Counted from the stretch's first letter, positions 1 to 6,506 are shown. The stretch: 9,318 nucleotides of DNA from Bacteroidaceae bacterium (GCA_016292545.1 JAEDIG010000097.1:1-9318); one strand, 5' to 3'. Made by a program: numbers and translations. The notes: generated from the sequence alone by a model not told the origin.

Positions 1-2
1 AG

Positions 3-32
3 GGCTCGTTAGGGACTTACACCCGTTAGATG
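3..32 (+). pseudogene. Frame-disrupted upstream remainder of the GH43-like gene
   Basis: Reading 3-11 in the gene's frame gives Gly-Ser-Leu. Reading 16-30 one frame over gives Leu-Thr-Pro-Val-Arg, and from 30 the original frame gives Met-Ile-His-Met. Joined, this spells GSL-x-LTPVR-MIHM, which fits the GxLRLT stretch expected just before ARNTLTQR in GH43 C-terminal domains. One extra base near 12-15 and one missing base near 30 are needed, so the two shifts compensate. The cause could be sequencing or assembly error at a contig end, or a real lesion. Confidence 0.5.
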
Positions 33-497
33 ATACACATGCTGGTCAAACAGAATGCCCGCAACACACTCACACAGCGTGTGCAGGGACCGCTGTCTAC
101 AGCCACCACCGAGATGGACCTCTCGGGCCTGCGCGACGGCAATGTGGCCGGCATGGGTGTATTTGAGTTCCCCTACGCCTACATCGCTGTGGAGCAGCAT
201 GGTGGACAGCGCAAGATGGTGATGTGTAACGACGGCAAGGAAATAGCCTCCCTCTCCCTCCCTGCAGGAGGGCAGACGGTGTGGATACGTGTGTGCACCA
301 CCGACCGCGATTTCAAGGCCAATTTCTTCTATAGCCTCGACGGAACCTCCTTCTTCCCCATGGGCAATGTGCTGGAGATGGGGCTGGGTCTGCCGTGGAC
401 GGCCAACCGTTTTGCCCTCTTCAACTTCTCCACCACGGAGCAGGGTGTAGGAGGATGGGCCGATTTCAACTGGTTCCGTATGGCAGGCAGCCGTTAA
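30..497 (+). CDS. C-terminal part of a GH43-like glycoside hydrolase (beta-xylosidase/arabinofuranosidase type), 5'-incomplete
   Basis: This is the C-terminal beta-sandwich (concanavalin-like 'GH43 C2' domain) that follows the five-bladed propeller in many GH43 beta-xylosidases and arabinofuranosidases. What is seen: ARNTLTQR near the start, a run of alternating beta-strand-like segments (YAYIAVEQHGGQ, VWIRVC, ANFFYSLDGTSFFPMG), and the ending GGWADFNWFRM, all typical of this domain in Bacteroidales enzymes. The catalytic propeller with its Asp/Glu residues would lie left of the window, so substrate and activity cannot be read here. The ATG at 30 is only where the open frame begins: a TAG sits directly before it, and matching domain sequence continues upstream in another frame, so it is unlikely to be a real start. 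The gene ends with TAA and converges on tadA with 12 bp between the stops. Family call fairly sure; exact activity unknown. Confidence 0.75.
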   Translation: MIHMLVKQNARNTLTQRVQGPLSTATTEMDLSGLRDGNVAGMGVFEFPYAYIAVEQHGGQRKMVMCNDGKEIASLSLPAGGQTVWIRVCTTDRDFKANFFYSLDGTSFFPMGNVLEMGLGLPWTANRFALFNFSTTEQGVGGWADFNWFRMAGSR

Positions 498-509
498 CCT
501 GATTCCTCC

Positions 510-962
510 CTATCTTGTGCCGCCCCCGCGCTTTCGTCTGAAGAACGATTGCATAAGGGCGGCACATTCGTCTTCCAGCACCCCCTTCTCCACCATTGTC
601 TTGGGATGAAGGGCCTGTGGGGCGAATGTAGCGAATCCGCGCTTGGGGTCGGCAGCCCCATACACCACCCGCCCCATCTGTGCCCATCCGATGGCTCCCG
701 CACACATGATGCAGGGTTCCACACTCACGTAGAGTGTGCATTCGCTGAGATACTTGCCGCCCAATGCCTCCTGGGCAGCGGTAATGGCCTGCATTTCGGC
801 ATGGGCAGTCACGTCGGTGAGCCGCTCGGTCAGGTTGTGGGCCCGCGCTATCACGCGCCCTCTGCACACCACCACAGCTCCCACCGGCACCTCGTCTTCC
901 TCAAAGGCCCGGTGTGCCTCTTTCAGTGCCTTCCGCATGTATTGTATGTCCTCGTTCTTCAT
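510..962 (-). CDS. tadA: tRNA-specific adenosine deaminase TadA
   Basis: TadA is a zinc enzyme that deaminates adenosine 34 of tRNA-Arg(ACG) to inosine in the cytoplasm, so that one tRNA can read several Arg codons. The 150-aa protein has the complete cytidine/deoxycytidylate-deaminase fold signature: EVPVGAVVV (24-32), the zinc/proton-shuttle motif HAE (His54, Glu56), and PCIMC (Cys84, Cys87) supplying the other two zinc ligands. The spacing matches E. coli TadA closely, and the usual basic tail (FRRKRGGG) is present. The start MKNEDIQYMRKAL gives normal family length; it is preceded by an A-rich leader (AAAGAAAAGACAA) rather than a Shine-Dalgarno, as usual in Bacteroidetes. It lies 32 bp downstream of the HU-like gene on the same strand and is probably co-transcribed with it. 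Other nucleoside deaminases share the motifs, but length and tail favour TadA. Confidence 0.93.
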   Translation of the reverse strand: MKNEDIQYMRKALKEAHRAFEEDEVPVGAVVVCRGRVIARAHNLTERLTDVTAHAEMQAITAAQEALGGKYLSECTLYVSVEPCIMCAGAIGWAQMGRVVYGAADPKRGFATFAPQALHPKTMVEKGVLEDECAALMQSFFRRKRGGGTR

Positions 963-994
963 TTGTCTTTTCTTTGCGTTTTGGTTTTTTGCCC

Positions 995-1618
995 TCAGCT
1001 CCGTCTCATGTATACCTTGGTGTTCCCTCTGCCCTCCGATGTGATTCCCGTAGGTTGCATGCAGAAGTCACGCAGTTCGTTGGCGGCAGTGGAATGAGGG
1101 AGGCCGGTCATGGCCTCGTAGTCTCTCACTCGCATGAAGGGGTGATTGGAAAGATAGTCCTTGGCCATTTTCAGCCGTTCCTCACGCGTGTAGGGAGAAC
1201 GGTTGTTTGGCGATTCGTAGCCTTTGTGCAGTTTGCACATGCGGCCAATGTCCCTCACCATCTGCTTTTCCGGACGGAAATTCACGCTGCGCACGCCAAT
1301 CCGTTTGGCATTCACCTTTTTTCCGTAGCCTTCAAAATTTTCCACCTCATCATCATCCATCACGCCTATCGAAAGGCTGAATGTCCCCAGTTCGTCGATA
1401 GTGACTGTGTGACCTTCGGCCAGCCATCGCTTCATCTCGTCTACCATGCGGCACATGACTTTGGCCACATCCCCCTGATTCAGTCCTGAACCGGGGTAAC
1501 ATATCTTCTTTATAAAGTCCTTGGAGCTGAGATTGCTATAGGTCCTCACCTTATAGTAGCATTTCCTTTCTCCGCTGCCGTTCATGTCCGGCATTTCTCT
1601 TTTGATGTATTCTGCCAT
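995..1618 (-). CDS. HU-like DNA-binding protein with C-terminal helix-turn-helix-like domain
   Basis: A 207-aa basic protein. Residues ~18-128 resemble the HU/IHF-like fold found in Bacteroidetes: YYKVRTYSNLSSKDFIKKI, a helical stretch DVAKVMCRMVDEMKRWLAEG, then VTIDELGTFSLSI, which is the classic HU 'hTVxixGlGtF' strand-turn, and a late strand RIGVRSVNFRPEK. Residues ~143-207 (YTREERLKMAKDYL...MTGLPHSTAANELRDF...KVYMRRS) read as a winged or plain helix-turn-helix: a helix, the turn MTGLPHSTAANEL, then a short beta hairpin. I infer a nucleoid protein or local regulator. The frame stays open to 1780, but ATG 1618 (MAEYIKREM) is chosen because the extension is low-complexity sequence made from 21-bp direct repeats and covers the likely promoter. 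It is probably first gene of a pair with tadA. The HU part is fairly sure; the regulator role is inference. Confidence 0.72.
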   Translation of the reverse strand: MAEYIKREMPDMNGSGERKCYYKVRTYSNLSSKDFIKKICYPGSGLNQGDVAKVMCRMVDEMKRWLAEGHTVTIDELGTFSLSIGVMDDDEVENFEGYGKKVNAKRIGVRSVNFRPEKQMVRDIGRMCKLHKGYESPNNRSPYTREERLKMAKDYLSNHPFMRVRDYEAMTGLPHSTAANELRDFCMQPTGITSEGRGNTKVYMRRS

Positions 1619-1685
1619 GGATTGTGATAATATTATTGGTTCAATAGGTCTTATAACCTTTGTATAACTGTCCTTATTGTTTTTC

Positions 1686-1698
1686 CCGCCTGTGGCGG
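1686..1698 (-). other. Compact GC hairpin at the predicted mRNA 5' end of the HU-like gene
   Basis: CCGCC-TGT-GGCGG is a perfect 5-bp inverted repeat with a 3-base loop in otherwise A/T-rich DNA. It lies directly downstream of the -7 element at 1699-1706, so it overlaps or begins at the expected transcription start. It could be a 5'-end stabilising hairpin or an operator. It is not a terminator on either strand, because no T-run follows on the transcribed side. Confidence 0.4.
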
Positions 1699-1706
1699 CA
1701 AACATA
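1699..1706 (-). promoter_or_regulatory. Putative Bacteroidetes -7 promoter element for the HU-like gene
   Basis: On the minus strand this reads TATGTTTG, an exact match to the Bacteroidetes -7 consensus TAnnTTTG. The start codon is about 80 bp downstream. There is no TTTG at the expected -33 spacing (19-21 bp); that position is filled by the 21-bp direct repeats, which suggests dependence on, or control by, a protein bound there. Confidence 0.5.
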
Positions 1707-1718
1707 ATGCAGCATGAA

Positions 1719-1760
1719 ATGGTCGTTTCATGGCTTGATATGGTCATTTCATGGCTTGAA
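1719..1760. repeat. Two tandem 21-bp direct repeats (operator-like)
   Basis: Copy 1 (1719-1739) and copy 2 (1740-1760) match at 19 of 21 positions, with core TTTCATGGCTTGA and left part ATGGTC. Degenerate half copies flank them (CATGAA near 1714-1719 and CCATTTCAGGC at 1766-1776). Each unit also contains TTTCA/TGAAA inverted arms, e.g. CATGAAA...TTTCATG around 1714-1732. The 21-bp period equals two helical turns, so identical faces are presented to a bound protein. The array sits just upstream of the -7 element of the HU-like gene and downstream of the GH31 stop. Confidence 0.6.
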
Positions 1761-1811
1761 ACAACCATTTCAGGCCGCAATACGAGATTATTGCCGTTTG
1801 TGCATGGGGCT

Positions 1812-4208
1812 TTATAGTCTTGTGCGTATTGCCTTGCCTGTGTAGGTGACGGTCTTGCTGGTTCCGTCGGGCAGTTGCAGCACGAATGTGCGGGCCTTCA
1901 GCATGCCGGGGAAGGAACCCTGGCGATTGGCAATGGTGAGGGTGCGCGTCTTGTTGTTCCAGGTGATGGACGTTTCGGCAAAGGCACCCTTCTGGTAGTT
2001 CATGTTGTCGCCTTCGTCCTCATAGAGGGTGAAGGAGGCATTGTCGCCGGGGTAGATGAGAAGCGTAATGGTGTCCCATGGCTTTTCGTTGCAGTATTGC
2101 AGGTCTGGCCCCATGGGGATGATGCTTCCCTGGCGCACGAAGAGTGGCGAATGGCTGATTGGCGCATCGGCCTCTATGGTGGTGCCACCGGTGTGGAGTT
2201 GCCCTGTCCAGAAGTCATACCATTGGCCCTTCTTCCCCCCTATGGAGTAGGCAGGCAGGTACACGGCATACGCTTTGGGGGCATCCCATGCCACGGATGG
2301 CCATCCTCCTTCAGAGGCATTGCCCTGTCCGGCGTTCCATCCTGTCATCTCATCGGTCTTCACAATCTTTTCGGATGTGAAGAGCGGGTCCAGCACGGGG
2401 CATACGAGCATGCTGCGGCCGAACATGAACTGACGTCCGTTGTCCCACACGTTCTTGTCGTCCTTGAAGTCCATCATCAGCGCACGCATGAAGGAATCGC
2501 CGGCTGTGCTCACGCGGCGGCTGAGGCTGTAGATATAGGGCAGCAAGCGGTAGCGCATCTTCACGGCCGAGAGCAGGGCATCGTAGACCGGTTCTCCGGG
2601 CTTGCCGTAGTAGTAGAGTTCACGATACACATCGGTGCCATGGCTGCGCATCATCGGGCAGAACAGACCGAACTGCATCCAGCGCACATAGAGCTCCTGG
2701 TATTGCGGATTGCCGACGGCAGAGTTGTCGCCCCACCTGCGGTTGTAGGCACCGGCAAAGAAACCGCCAATGTCGGTGTTCACGTTAGGGTTGGCACAAA
2801 GCGTGTGGTTGAGGCATAGGGGGACCTGGGCGCGCAGGCTCTGCCATGAGCTGCTCACGTCGCCGCTCCATGTGCAGGCTCCATAGCGCTGCTGTCCGGC
2901 AAAGAAGGAACGGGTGAGGATGAACGGACGCTTGAGCGAGTCGCAGCCACGCTGGTGGCTGTCCACCCCGCCCACCGTCATCAGCGGGAAGATGTTGCGC
3001 ACCGAGCGCCAGCTGCCCATGGCACACGGTTCGTCCAGGTCCGACTCCTTGTAGTCGTGATGGTCGGGGTCGGTGGAGTCCATCCACCATGCGTCCACAC
3101 CCATCTGGTGAAGGCGAGAGAGATGGTTCCAGTAGATGTCGCGTGCCTCTTCGGAATAGCAGTCATACACACGCACACCCGAAGGATAGTCGGTTCGTGG
3201 CGGCCACTGCGACAGGCCCGACTGCGGCCATGTGGTGAAATGGAAGAGGAGGCCTTTTTCGGAGAGTTCCCTGTAGGGTTTTGTCTGGGGGCCGAAGGAT
3301 GCCCAGATGCTCAGCGACAGATGGGCTCCCTGGCGGTGCACCTCGTCAATCATGCCTTGGGCATTACCAAAGTCGGGGCTGATGAATTCCATGGCGTTCC
3401 ATGTGTAGTTGCTTCCCCAGTATTGCCAGTCCTGGATGATGCCGTCGAGGGGTACACCCGTTTGACGGTAGGTGCGGAGCACTTGCAGCAGTTCGTCCTG
3501 CGACTTGTAGCGTTCGCGGCTCTGATGGAATCCGTAGGTCCACAGCGGCAGCATGGGCACCTGGCCCGATAGATGGCGCATCCGGCTGATGACGCCATCC
3601 GCATTGCCGCCATACATGAAGTAGTAGTCCACACACTGTCCCACCTGGCTTTCCAGCGCAAAGGCGCTGTCGTCGCTGACCGTAGTGGGGGAATAGTTGT
3701 CCCAGTACACACCGTAGCCCTTGATGCTCTGGAAGAAATGGGCGTAGTCCTCCAGATTGGACTGCTGCATCTTGCGGTGTTCGCCGCGCAGGTTCATCTT
3801 TCCGTGCTGCATCATGCCCAGCCCGTAGATGGGCTCCCCGGCATCCAGTACAAAGGTTTGCCCCACCTGATAGTGCCCCCTGTCCACGCCTTCTGTGATG
3901 GGTTTGAAACTGTGGTTTCCTTCGGCAAGCAGCGGTGTGCCGTCGGGTGCAAGGAAGGACACCTTTTGCTGCTGGCGGTCCACGACAACGGTGAGTTGTT
4001 TGGTTTTATAGGTGCGCACATGCCCCTTGTCGGCAATGGAAACGGCCACCTTGTCGGGCTTGGCCGTTACTACCAGACTCTTCCTGTCGGGCACTGTGCC
4101 ATCCGGTGTTTTCACTACACGCACGATAGAGGGCGTGAAGAACTCAATTTCTTGGGCCGAGGCGGACATTGTCAGGAATGCGGCCAAGGATAGCAGATAA
4201 TGTTTCAT
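1812..4208 (-). CDS. Secreted glycoside hydrolase family 31, probable alpha-xylosidase
   Basis: GH31 enzymes are retaining alpha-glycosidases acting on alpha-glucosides or on the alpha-xylose side chains of xyloglucan. The 798-aa protein starts with a signal peptide (MKHYLLSLAAFLTMSASAQ, likely cleaved after ASA, residue ~18), so it is probably periplasmic or surface-associated. Order: N-terminal galactose-mutarotase-like sandwich (~20-215, with GEPIYGLGMMQHGKMNLRG), (beta/alpha)8 barrel (~220-560), then C-terminal sandwiches including a DUF5110-like part (~660-798, SPLFVRQGSIIPMGP, LYEDEGD). The nucleophile is Asp377 in WWMDSTDPD and the acid/base Asp450 in RYGACTWSGD; NTDIGGFF (477-484) is also typical. 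The WWMD motif resembles known bacterial alpha-xylosidases (WWMDATEPD), but the PA14 insert of some Bacteroides homologues is absent. Family sure; substrate inferred. It follows trpB2 on the same strand after 120 bp containing two palindromes, suggesting its own control. Confidence 0.92.
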   Translation of the reverse strand: MKHYLLSLAAFLTMSASAQEIEFFTPSIVRVVKTPDGTVPDRKSLVVTAKPDKVAVSIADKGHVRTYKTKQLTVVVDRQQQKVSFLAPDGTPLLAEGNHSFKPITEGVDRGHYQVGQTFVLDAGEPIYGLGMMQHGKMNLRGEHRKMQQSNLEDYAHFFQSIKGYGVYWDNYSPTTVSDDSAFALESQVGQCVDYYFMYGGNADGVISRMRHLSGQVPMLPLWTYGFHQSRERYKSQDELLQVLRTYRQTGVPLDGIIQDWQYWGSNYTWNAMEFISPDFGNAQGMIDEVHRQGAHLSLSIWASFGPQTKPYRELSEKGLLFHFTTWPQSGLSQWPPRTDYPSGVRVYDCYSEEARDIYWNHLSRLHQMGVDAWWMDSTDPDHHDYKESDLDEPCAMGSWRSVRNIFPLMTVGGVDSHQRGCDSLKRPFILTRSFFAGQQRYGACTWSGDVSSSWQSLRAQVPLCLNHTLCANPNVNTDIGGFFAGAYNRRWGDNSAVGNPQYQELYVRWMQFGLFCPMMRSHGTDVYRELYYYGKPGEPVYDALLSAVKMRYRLLPYIYSLSRRVSTAGDSFMRALMMDFKDDKNVWDNGRQFMFGRSMLVCPVLDPLFTSEKIVKTDEMTGWNAGQGNASEGGWPSVAWDAPKAYAVYLPAYSIGGKKGQWYDFWTGQLHTGGTTIEADAPISHSPLFVRQGSIIPMGPDLQYCNEKPWDTITLLIYPGDNASFTLYEDEGDNMNYQKGAFAETSITWNNKTRTLTIANRQGSFPGMLKARTFVLQLPDGTSKTVTYTGKAIRTRL

Positions 4209-4250
4209 AAATATGGGCTTCGGGGTTGTTATCGTTGCGGTATGATGTGA

Positions 4251-4306
4251 TTATGCCTTCTATAGAAAGCATAAATCATAGAAATCATGCAGTCTATAGA
4301 AGGCAT
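4251..4306. promoter_or_regulatory. Tandem palindromes upstream of the GH31 gene (putative operators)
   Basis: Two copies of the palindrome ATGCnnTCTATAGAnnGCAT lie at 4253-4272 and 4287-4306, centres 34 bp apart. Copy 1 extends outward to TTATGC...GCATAA (22 of 24 positions symmetric) and contains the perfect palindrome TTCTATAGAA. The two copies also give 13-bp perfect inverted arms (4253-4265 and 4294-4306). The region lies between the trpB2 stop and the GH31 start codon at 4208. No clear TAnnTTTG element is visible here, so the promoter position is unknown. An RNA hairpin is possible, but no T-run follows, so terminator is unlikely. Confidence 0.55.
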
Positions 4307-4328
4307 GTCTTGCAGAAAATAATGCAGG

Positions 4329-5696
4329 CTAGAGCACCTTCTCCAGCTGGGAGATGTTGCGCTGCACATCTTCATCGGTGACGACATAGTCCTGAAGGCT
4401 GCCGCTCAGATACTGGTCATAGGCAGCCATGTCGATGAGACCATGGCCGGAGAGGTTGAACAGGATGACCTTTTCTTCGCCCGTGGCGATACATTTCTTT
4501 GCCTCGTTGATGGCTGCGGCAATGGCATGGCAACTCTCGGGAGCAGGAATGATGCCTTCGGCACGCGAGAAAACCATGCCCGCTTCGAACGATTCTAGTT
4601 GGCGGATGTCGACAGCCTCCATCATCTTGTCCTTGAGCAACTGGCTGACGATGACACCCGCGCCATGATAGCGCAGGCCGCCTGCATGGATATTGGCGGG
4701 CATGAAATTGCGACCCAGCGTGTACATGGGCAGCAAGGGAGTGTAGCCGGCCACGTCACCGAAATCGTACTGGAACACGCCGCGTGTGAGCTTGGGGCAG
4801 CTGGCTGGTTCGGCTGCAATGAAGCGGGTGGTGCGGCCTTCCAGAATGTTGTGGCGCATGAAGGGGAAAGAGATGCCGCCAAAGTTGCTGCCGCCGCCAA
4901 AACATCCGATCACGATGTCGGGATATTCGCCGGCCATCTGCATCTGCTTTTCGGCCTCCAGACCGATGATGGTCTGATGGAGCGTGACGTGGCTCAGCAC
5001 CGATCCCAGCGTGTAGCGACAGTTGGGTGTGCTGAGCGCCAGCTCTATGGCCTCGCTGATGGCTGTGCCCAGAGAGCCCTGGTTGTTGGGGTCACGGGTG
5101 AGAATGTCCTTGCCCGCACGGGTGGACATGCTGGGAGAGGCTGTCACCTGCGCCCCATAGGTTTGCATGATGCTGCGGCGATAGGGCTTCTGGTTGAAGG
5201 AAATCTTCACCTGATAGACAGCGGCCTCAAGCCCGAATGCCTTGGCTGCGTAGGAAAGGGCGGCACCCCACTGGCCGGCACCCGTCTCGGTGGTGACATT
5301 GGTGATGCCCTGCTGCTTGCAGTAGTAGGCCTGTGCCAGGGCCGAATTGAGCTTGTGGCTTCCCACGGGGCTCACGCTCTCGTTCTTGAAATAGATATGG
5401 GCAGGCGTGCCAAGCGCCTTTTCCAGACCGTAGGCACGGACGAGTGGTGTGCTGCGATAATATTTGTACATGTCGCGCACCTCCTCGGGGATGTCTATCC
5501 ACGCATGCTCCTGGTCGAGCTCCTGCCTGCACAGTTCCTCTGCAAACACGGGATAAAGGTCTTCGGCCTTCAAGGGTTTCTTGGTGGCCGGATTGATGGG
5601 CGGCAGGGGTTTGTTCACCATGTCTGCCTGAATGTTGTACCACTGCGTTGGAATTTCTTCCTCTGTCAGAAAGTATCTTTTTTGATGCTTTTCCAT
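4329..5696 (-). CDS. trpB: TrpB2-type tryptophan synthase beta chain (PLP-dependent)
   Basis: TrpB condenses indole with L-serine (or, in some TrpB2 enzymes, a related activated serine) to form tryptophan, using pyridoxal phosphate in the cytoplasm. At 455 aa it is longer than classical TrpB1 (~395-400) and matches the TrpB2 subfamily. Seen: an N-terminal extension (YFLTEEEIPTQWYNIQAD), substrate loop RSTPLVRA (81-88), PLP lysine Lys115 in GSHKLNSA, catalytic Glu137 in TETGAGQWG, phosphate-cup GGGSN (267-271), and the C-terminal SGHG (416-419) that contacts the cofactor ring. No trpA or other trp gene adjoins it, in keeping with TrpB2 proteins that act without TrpA; salvage of indole is a reasonable inference. 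It has its own promoter with an inverted repeat. The start is chosen by family alignment and the A/T-rich leader. Confidence 0.93.
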   Translation of the reverse strand: MEKHQKRYFLTEEEIPTQWYNIQADMVNKPLPPINPATKKPLKAEDLYPVFAEELCRQELDQEHAWIDIPEEVRDMYKYYRSTPLVRAYGLEKALGTPAHIYFKNESVSPVGSHKLNSALAQAYYCKQQGITNVTTETGAGQWGAALSYAAKAFGLEAAVYQVKISFNQKPYRRSIMQTYGAQVTASPSMSTRAGKDILTRDPNNQGSLGTAISEAIELALSTPNCRYTLGSVLSHVTLHQTIIGLEAEKQMQMAGEYPDIVIGCFGGGSNFGGISFPFMRHNILEGRTTRFIAAEPASCPKLTRGVFQYDFGDVAGYTPLLPMYTLGRNFMPANIHAGGLRYHGAGVIVSQLLKDKMMEAVDIRQLESFEAGMVFSRAEGIIPAPESCHAIAAAINEAKKCIATGEEKVILFNLSGHGLIDMAAYDQYLSGSLQDYVVTDEDVQRNISQLEKVL

Positions 5697-5719
5697 AACT
5701 TTTTATCAATAAAAATAGA

Positions 5720-5761
5720 TTACCGCGCTACAAAGATACAAAATATCCTGTAACGCGGTAA
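5720..5761. promoter_or_regulatory. Inverted repeat enclosing the -7 element of the trpB2 promoter (putative operator)
   Basis: Left arm TTACCGCGCTAC (5720-5731) and right arm GTAACGCGGTAA (5750-5761) are inverted with 11 of 12 positions paired and an 18-base A/T-rich centre. The GC-rich arms stand out from the surrounding sequence. The -7 element TATCTTTG lies at the edge of the centre, so a dimer bound to both arms would cover the promoter core. The regulator is not identifiable from the sequence. Confidence 0.55.
5731..5738 (-). promoter_or_regulatory. Putative -7 promoter element for trpB2
   Basis: The minus strand reads TATCTTTG, an exact match to TAnnTTTG, 35 bp before the trpB2 start codon. 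A TTTG at the correct -33 distance is lacking; that position falls in the right arm of the inverted repeat. Confidence 0.55.
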
Positions 5762-5772
5762 CATTTGTTCTC

Positions 5773-5801
5773 AAAAAAAACTGCGCAGCATGCAAAATGC
5801 T
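5773..5801 (-). terminator. Possible weak terminator after the DUF4923 gene
   Basis: On the minus strand a short hairpin, AGCAT-TTTGC-ATGCT (5801 to 5788), overlaps the stop codon and is followed by GCGCAG and then eight T (5780-5773). The stem is short and the T-run begins about seven bases after it, so this is tentative. Confidence 0.3.
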
Positions 5802-6465
5802 ATTCCTTCCGGGTGTATTTGAGCCCCAAATACAGCCCATTCACGTTTTTCAGCAGTGAATTGAGGGTGTTCATGGTGGTGCTGAGCGAACTGGTCTTCT
5901 CGGTGACAGAAGTGACGAGGGTGAGCAGTTTCTCGGCATTCATGGCCACCTGCAGTGTGTTTCCCGACACCTTGGCATTCATCTTTATCGATTTCTGGGT
6001 GGTGGGGAAAGTGAGCGTGAGGTCGGTGCCCGACAGGCTCCACTGCACATCCACCTCCCTGGTGCCGCAGGCAATGACACCCGTGCTGTCCGAATTGAAG
6101 GTGAGCACCACCCTGCCCTCGGTGAAGCCGGCCTTCTGGAGAAGACTCTTGAGGGTGGTTTCAATCTTGGTGCTGGCGGCCACACCGCCCAACTGTGTGA
6201 GCACATTCTCGCTCTCAAAGGCTACACAGGGCTGGCTGTACACCCATGTGCCCTGCACGGAGTCGGTCTTGAGGATGACCGTGCCCAGCAGGTTTGCCAC
6301 GGTTTGGGCCACGGTGCCTGCCGTTGAGGGCGAGGAACTGCCCGACGAGGTGATGGAAGAAACTGCACTGCCCAACTTCTGGAGCAGCGACTGAGCCTTG
6401 GACTCCTGAGGAGCCGCAAGGAAAGCAATGGCCACAAATGCCATCAGAAACCTAGACTTCTTCAT
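5800..6465 (-). CDS. Secreted DUF4923-type protein, function unknown
   Basis: A 221-aa protein with a signal peptide (MKKSRFLMAFVAIAFLAAPQESKAQ, likely cleaved after KAQ). A Ser/Thr-rich linker (~35-50, SSITSSGSSSPSTAGT) follows, then a beta-rich domain: GTWVYSQPCVAFESENVLTQ, then GRVVLTFNSDSTGVI, DVQWSLSGTDLTLTF, SIKMNAKVSGNTLQVAMNAEKLLTLV. This matches the DUF4923 family of Bacteroidetes, whose lipocalin-like 'GTW..Y..P...F.S.N.L' opening is characteristic; no function is established that I know of. A C-terminal region (TSSLSTTMNTLNSLLKNVNGLYLGLKYTR) could pack against the barrel. The open frame extends to 6540, but ATG 6465 is chosen because it starts the signal peptide and lies just downstream of a -7 element. 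It is divergent from ugd and has its own promoter. There is no lipobox Cys, so it is probably periplasmic. Confidence 0.8.
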   Translation of the reverse strand: MKKSRFLMAFVAIAFLAAPQESKAQSLLQKLGSAVSSITSSGSSSPSTAGTVAQTVANLLGTVILKTDSVQGTWVYSQPCVAFESENVLTQLGGVAASTKIETTLKSLLQKAGFTEGRVVLTFNSDSTGVIACGTREVDVQWSLSGTDLTLTFPTTQKSIKMNAKVSGNTLQVAMNAEKLLTLVTSVTEKTSSLSTTMNTLNSLLKNVNGLYLGLKYTRKE

Positions 6466-6498
6466 AATATCAAGAACAGTATTTGAATTTAAACGGTG

Positions 6499-6506
6499 CA
6501 AAATTA
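6499..6506 (-). promoter_or_regulatory. Putative -7 promoter element for the DUF4923 gene
   Basis: The minus strand reads TAATTTTG, an exact TAnnTTTG match, 33 bp before the chosen start codon. A run of ten T lies directly upstream (6517-6508). No TTTG is visible at the -33 distance. Confidence 0.5.

Noticed and set aside
1719..1776. CRISPR-like array
   Set aside because: The 21-bp units are directly adjacent with no unique spacers, and no cas gene is near.
1619..1780. N-terminal extension of the HU-like gene up to 1780
   Set aside because: The extension translates the 21-bp repeats and the promoter/hairpin region into low-complexity heptapeptides; the HU-like sequence begins only after Met at 1618.
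1875..2819. Plus-strand open frame (314 aa) opposite GH31
   Set aside because: It is antisense to the conserved C-terminal half of a glycosidase and shows no domain-like pattern.
1..4208. Polysaccharide utilisation locus built from GH43 and GH31
   Set aside because: The two genes are on opposite strands with tadA and an HU-like gene between them, and no SusC/SusD pair or sensor is visible in the window; a PUL could still extend to the left.
4251..4306. Rho-independent terminator of trpB2
   Set aside because: The 13-bp arms are A/T-rich, separated by 28 bases, and not followed by a T-run on the transcribed strand; the symmetry of each separate copy fits operators better.
4599..5753. Long plus-strand open frame (384 aa) opposite trpB2
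   Set aside because: It is antisense to a gene with complete catalytic motifs, and its translation is Gly/Ala/His/Val-rich with no family pattern. It is a shadow of the real gene.
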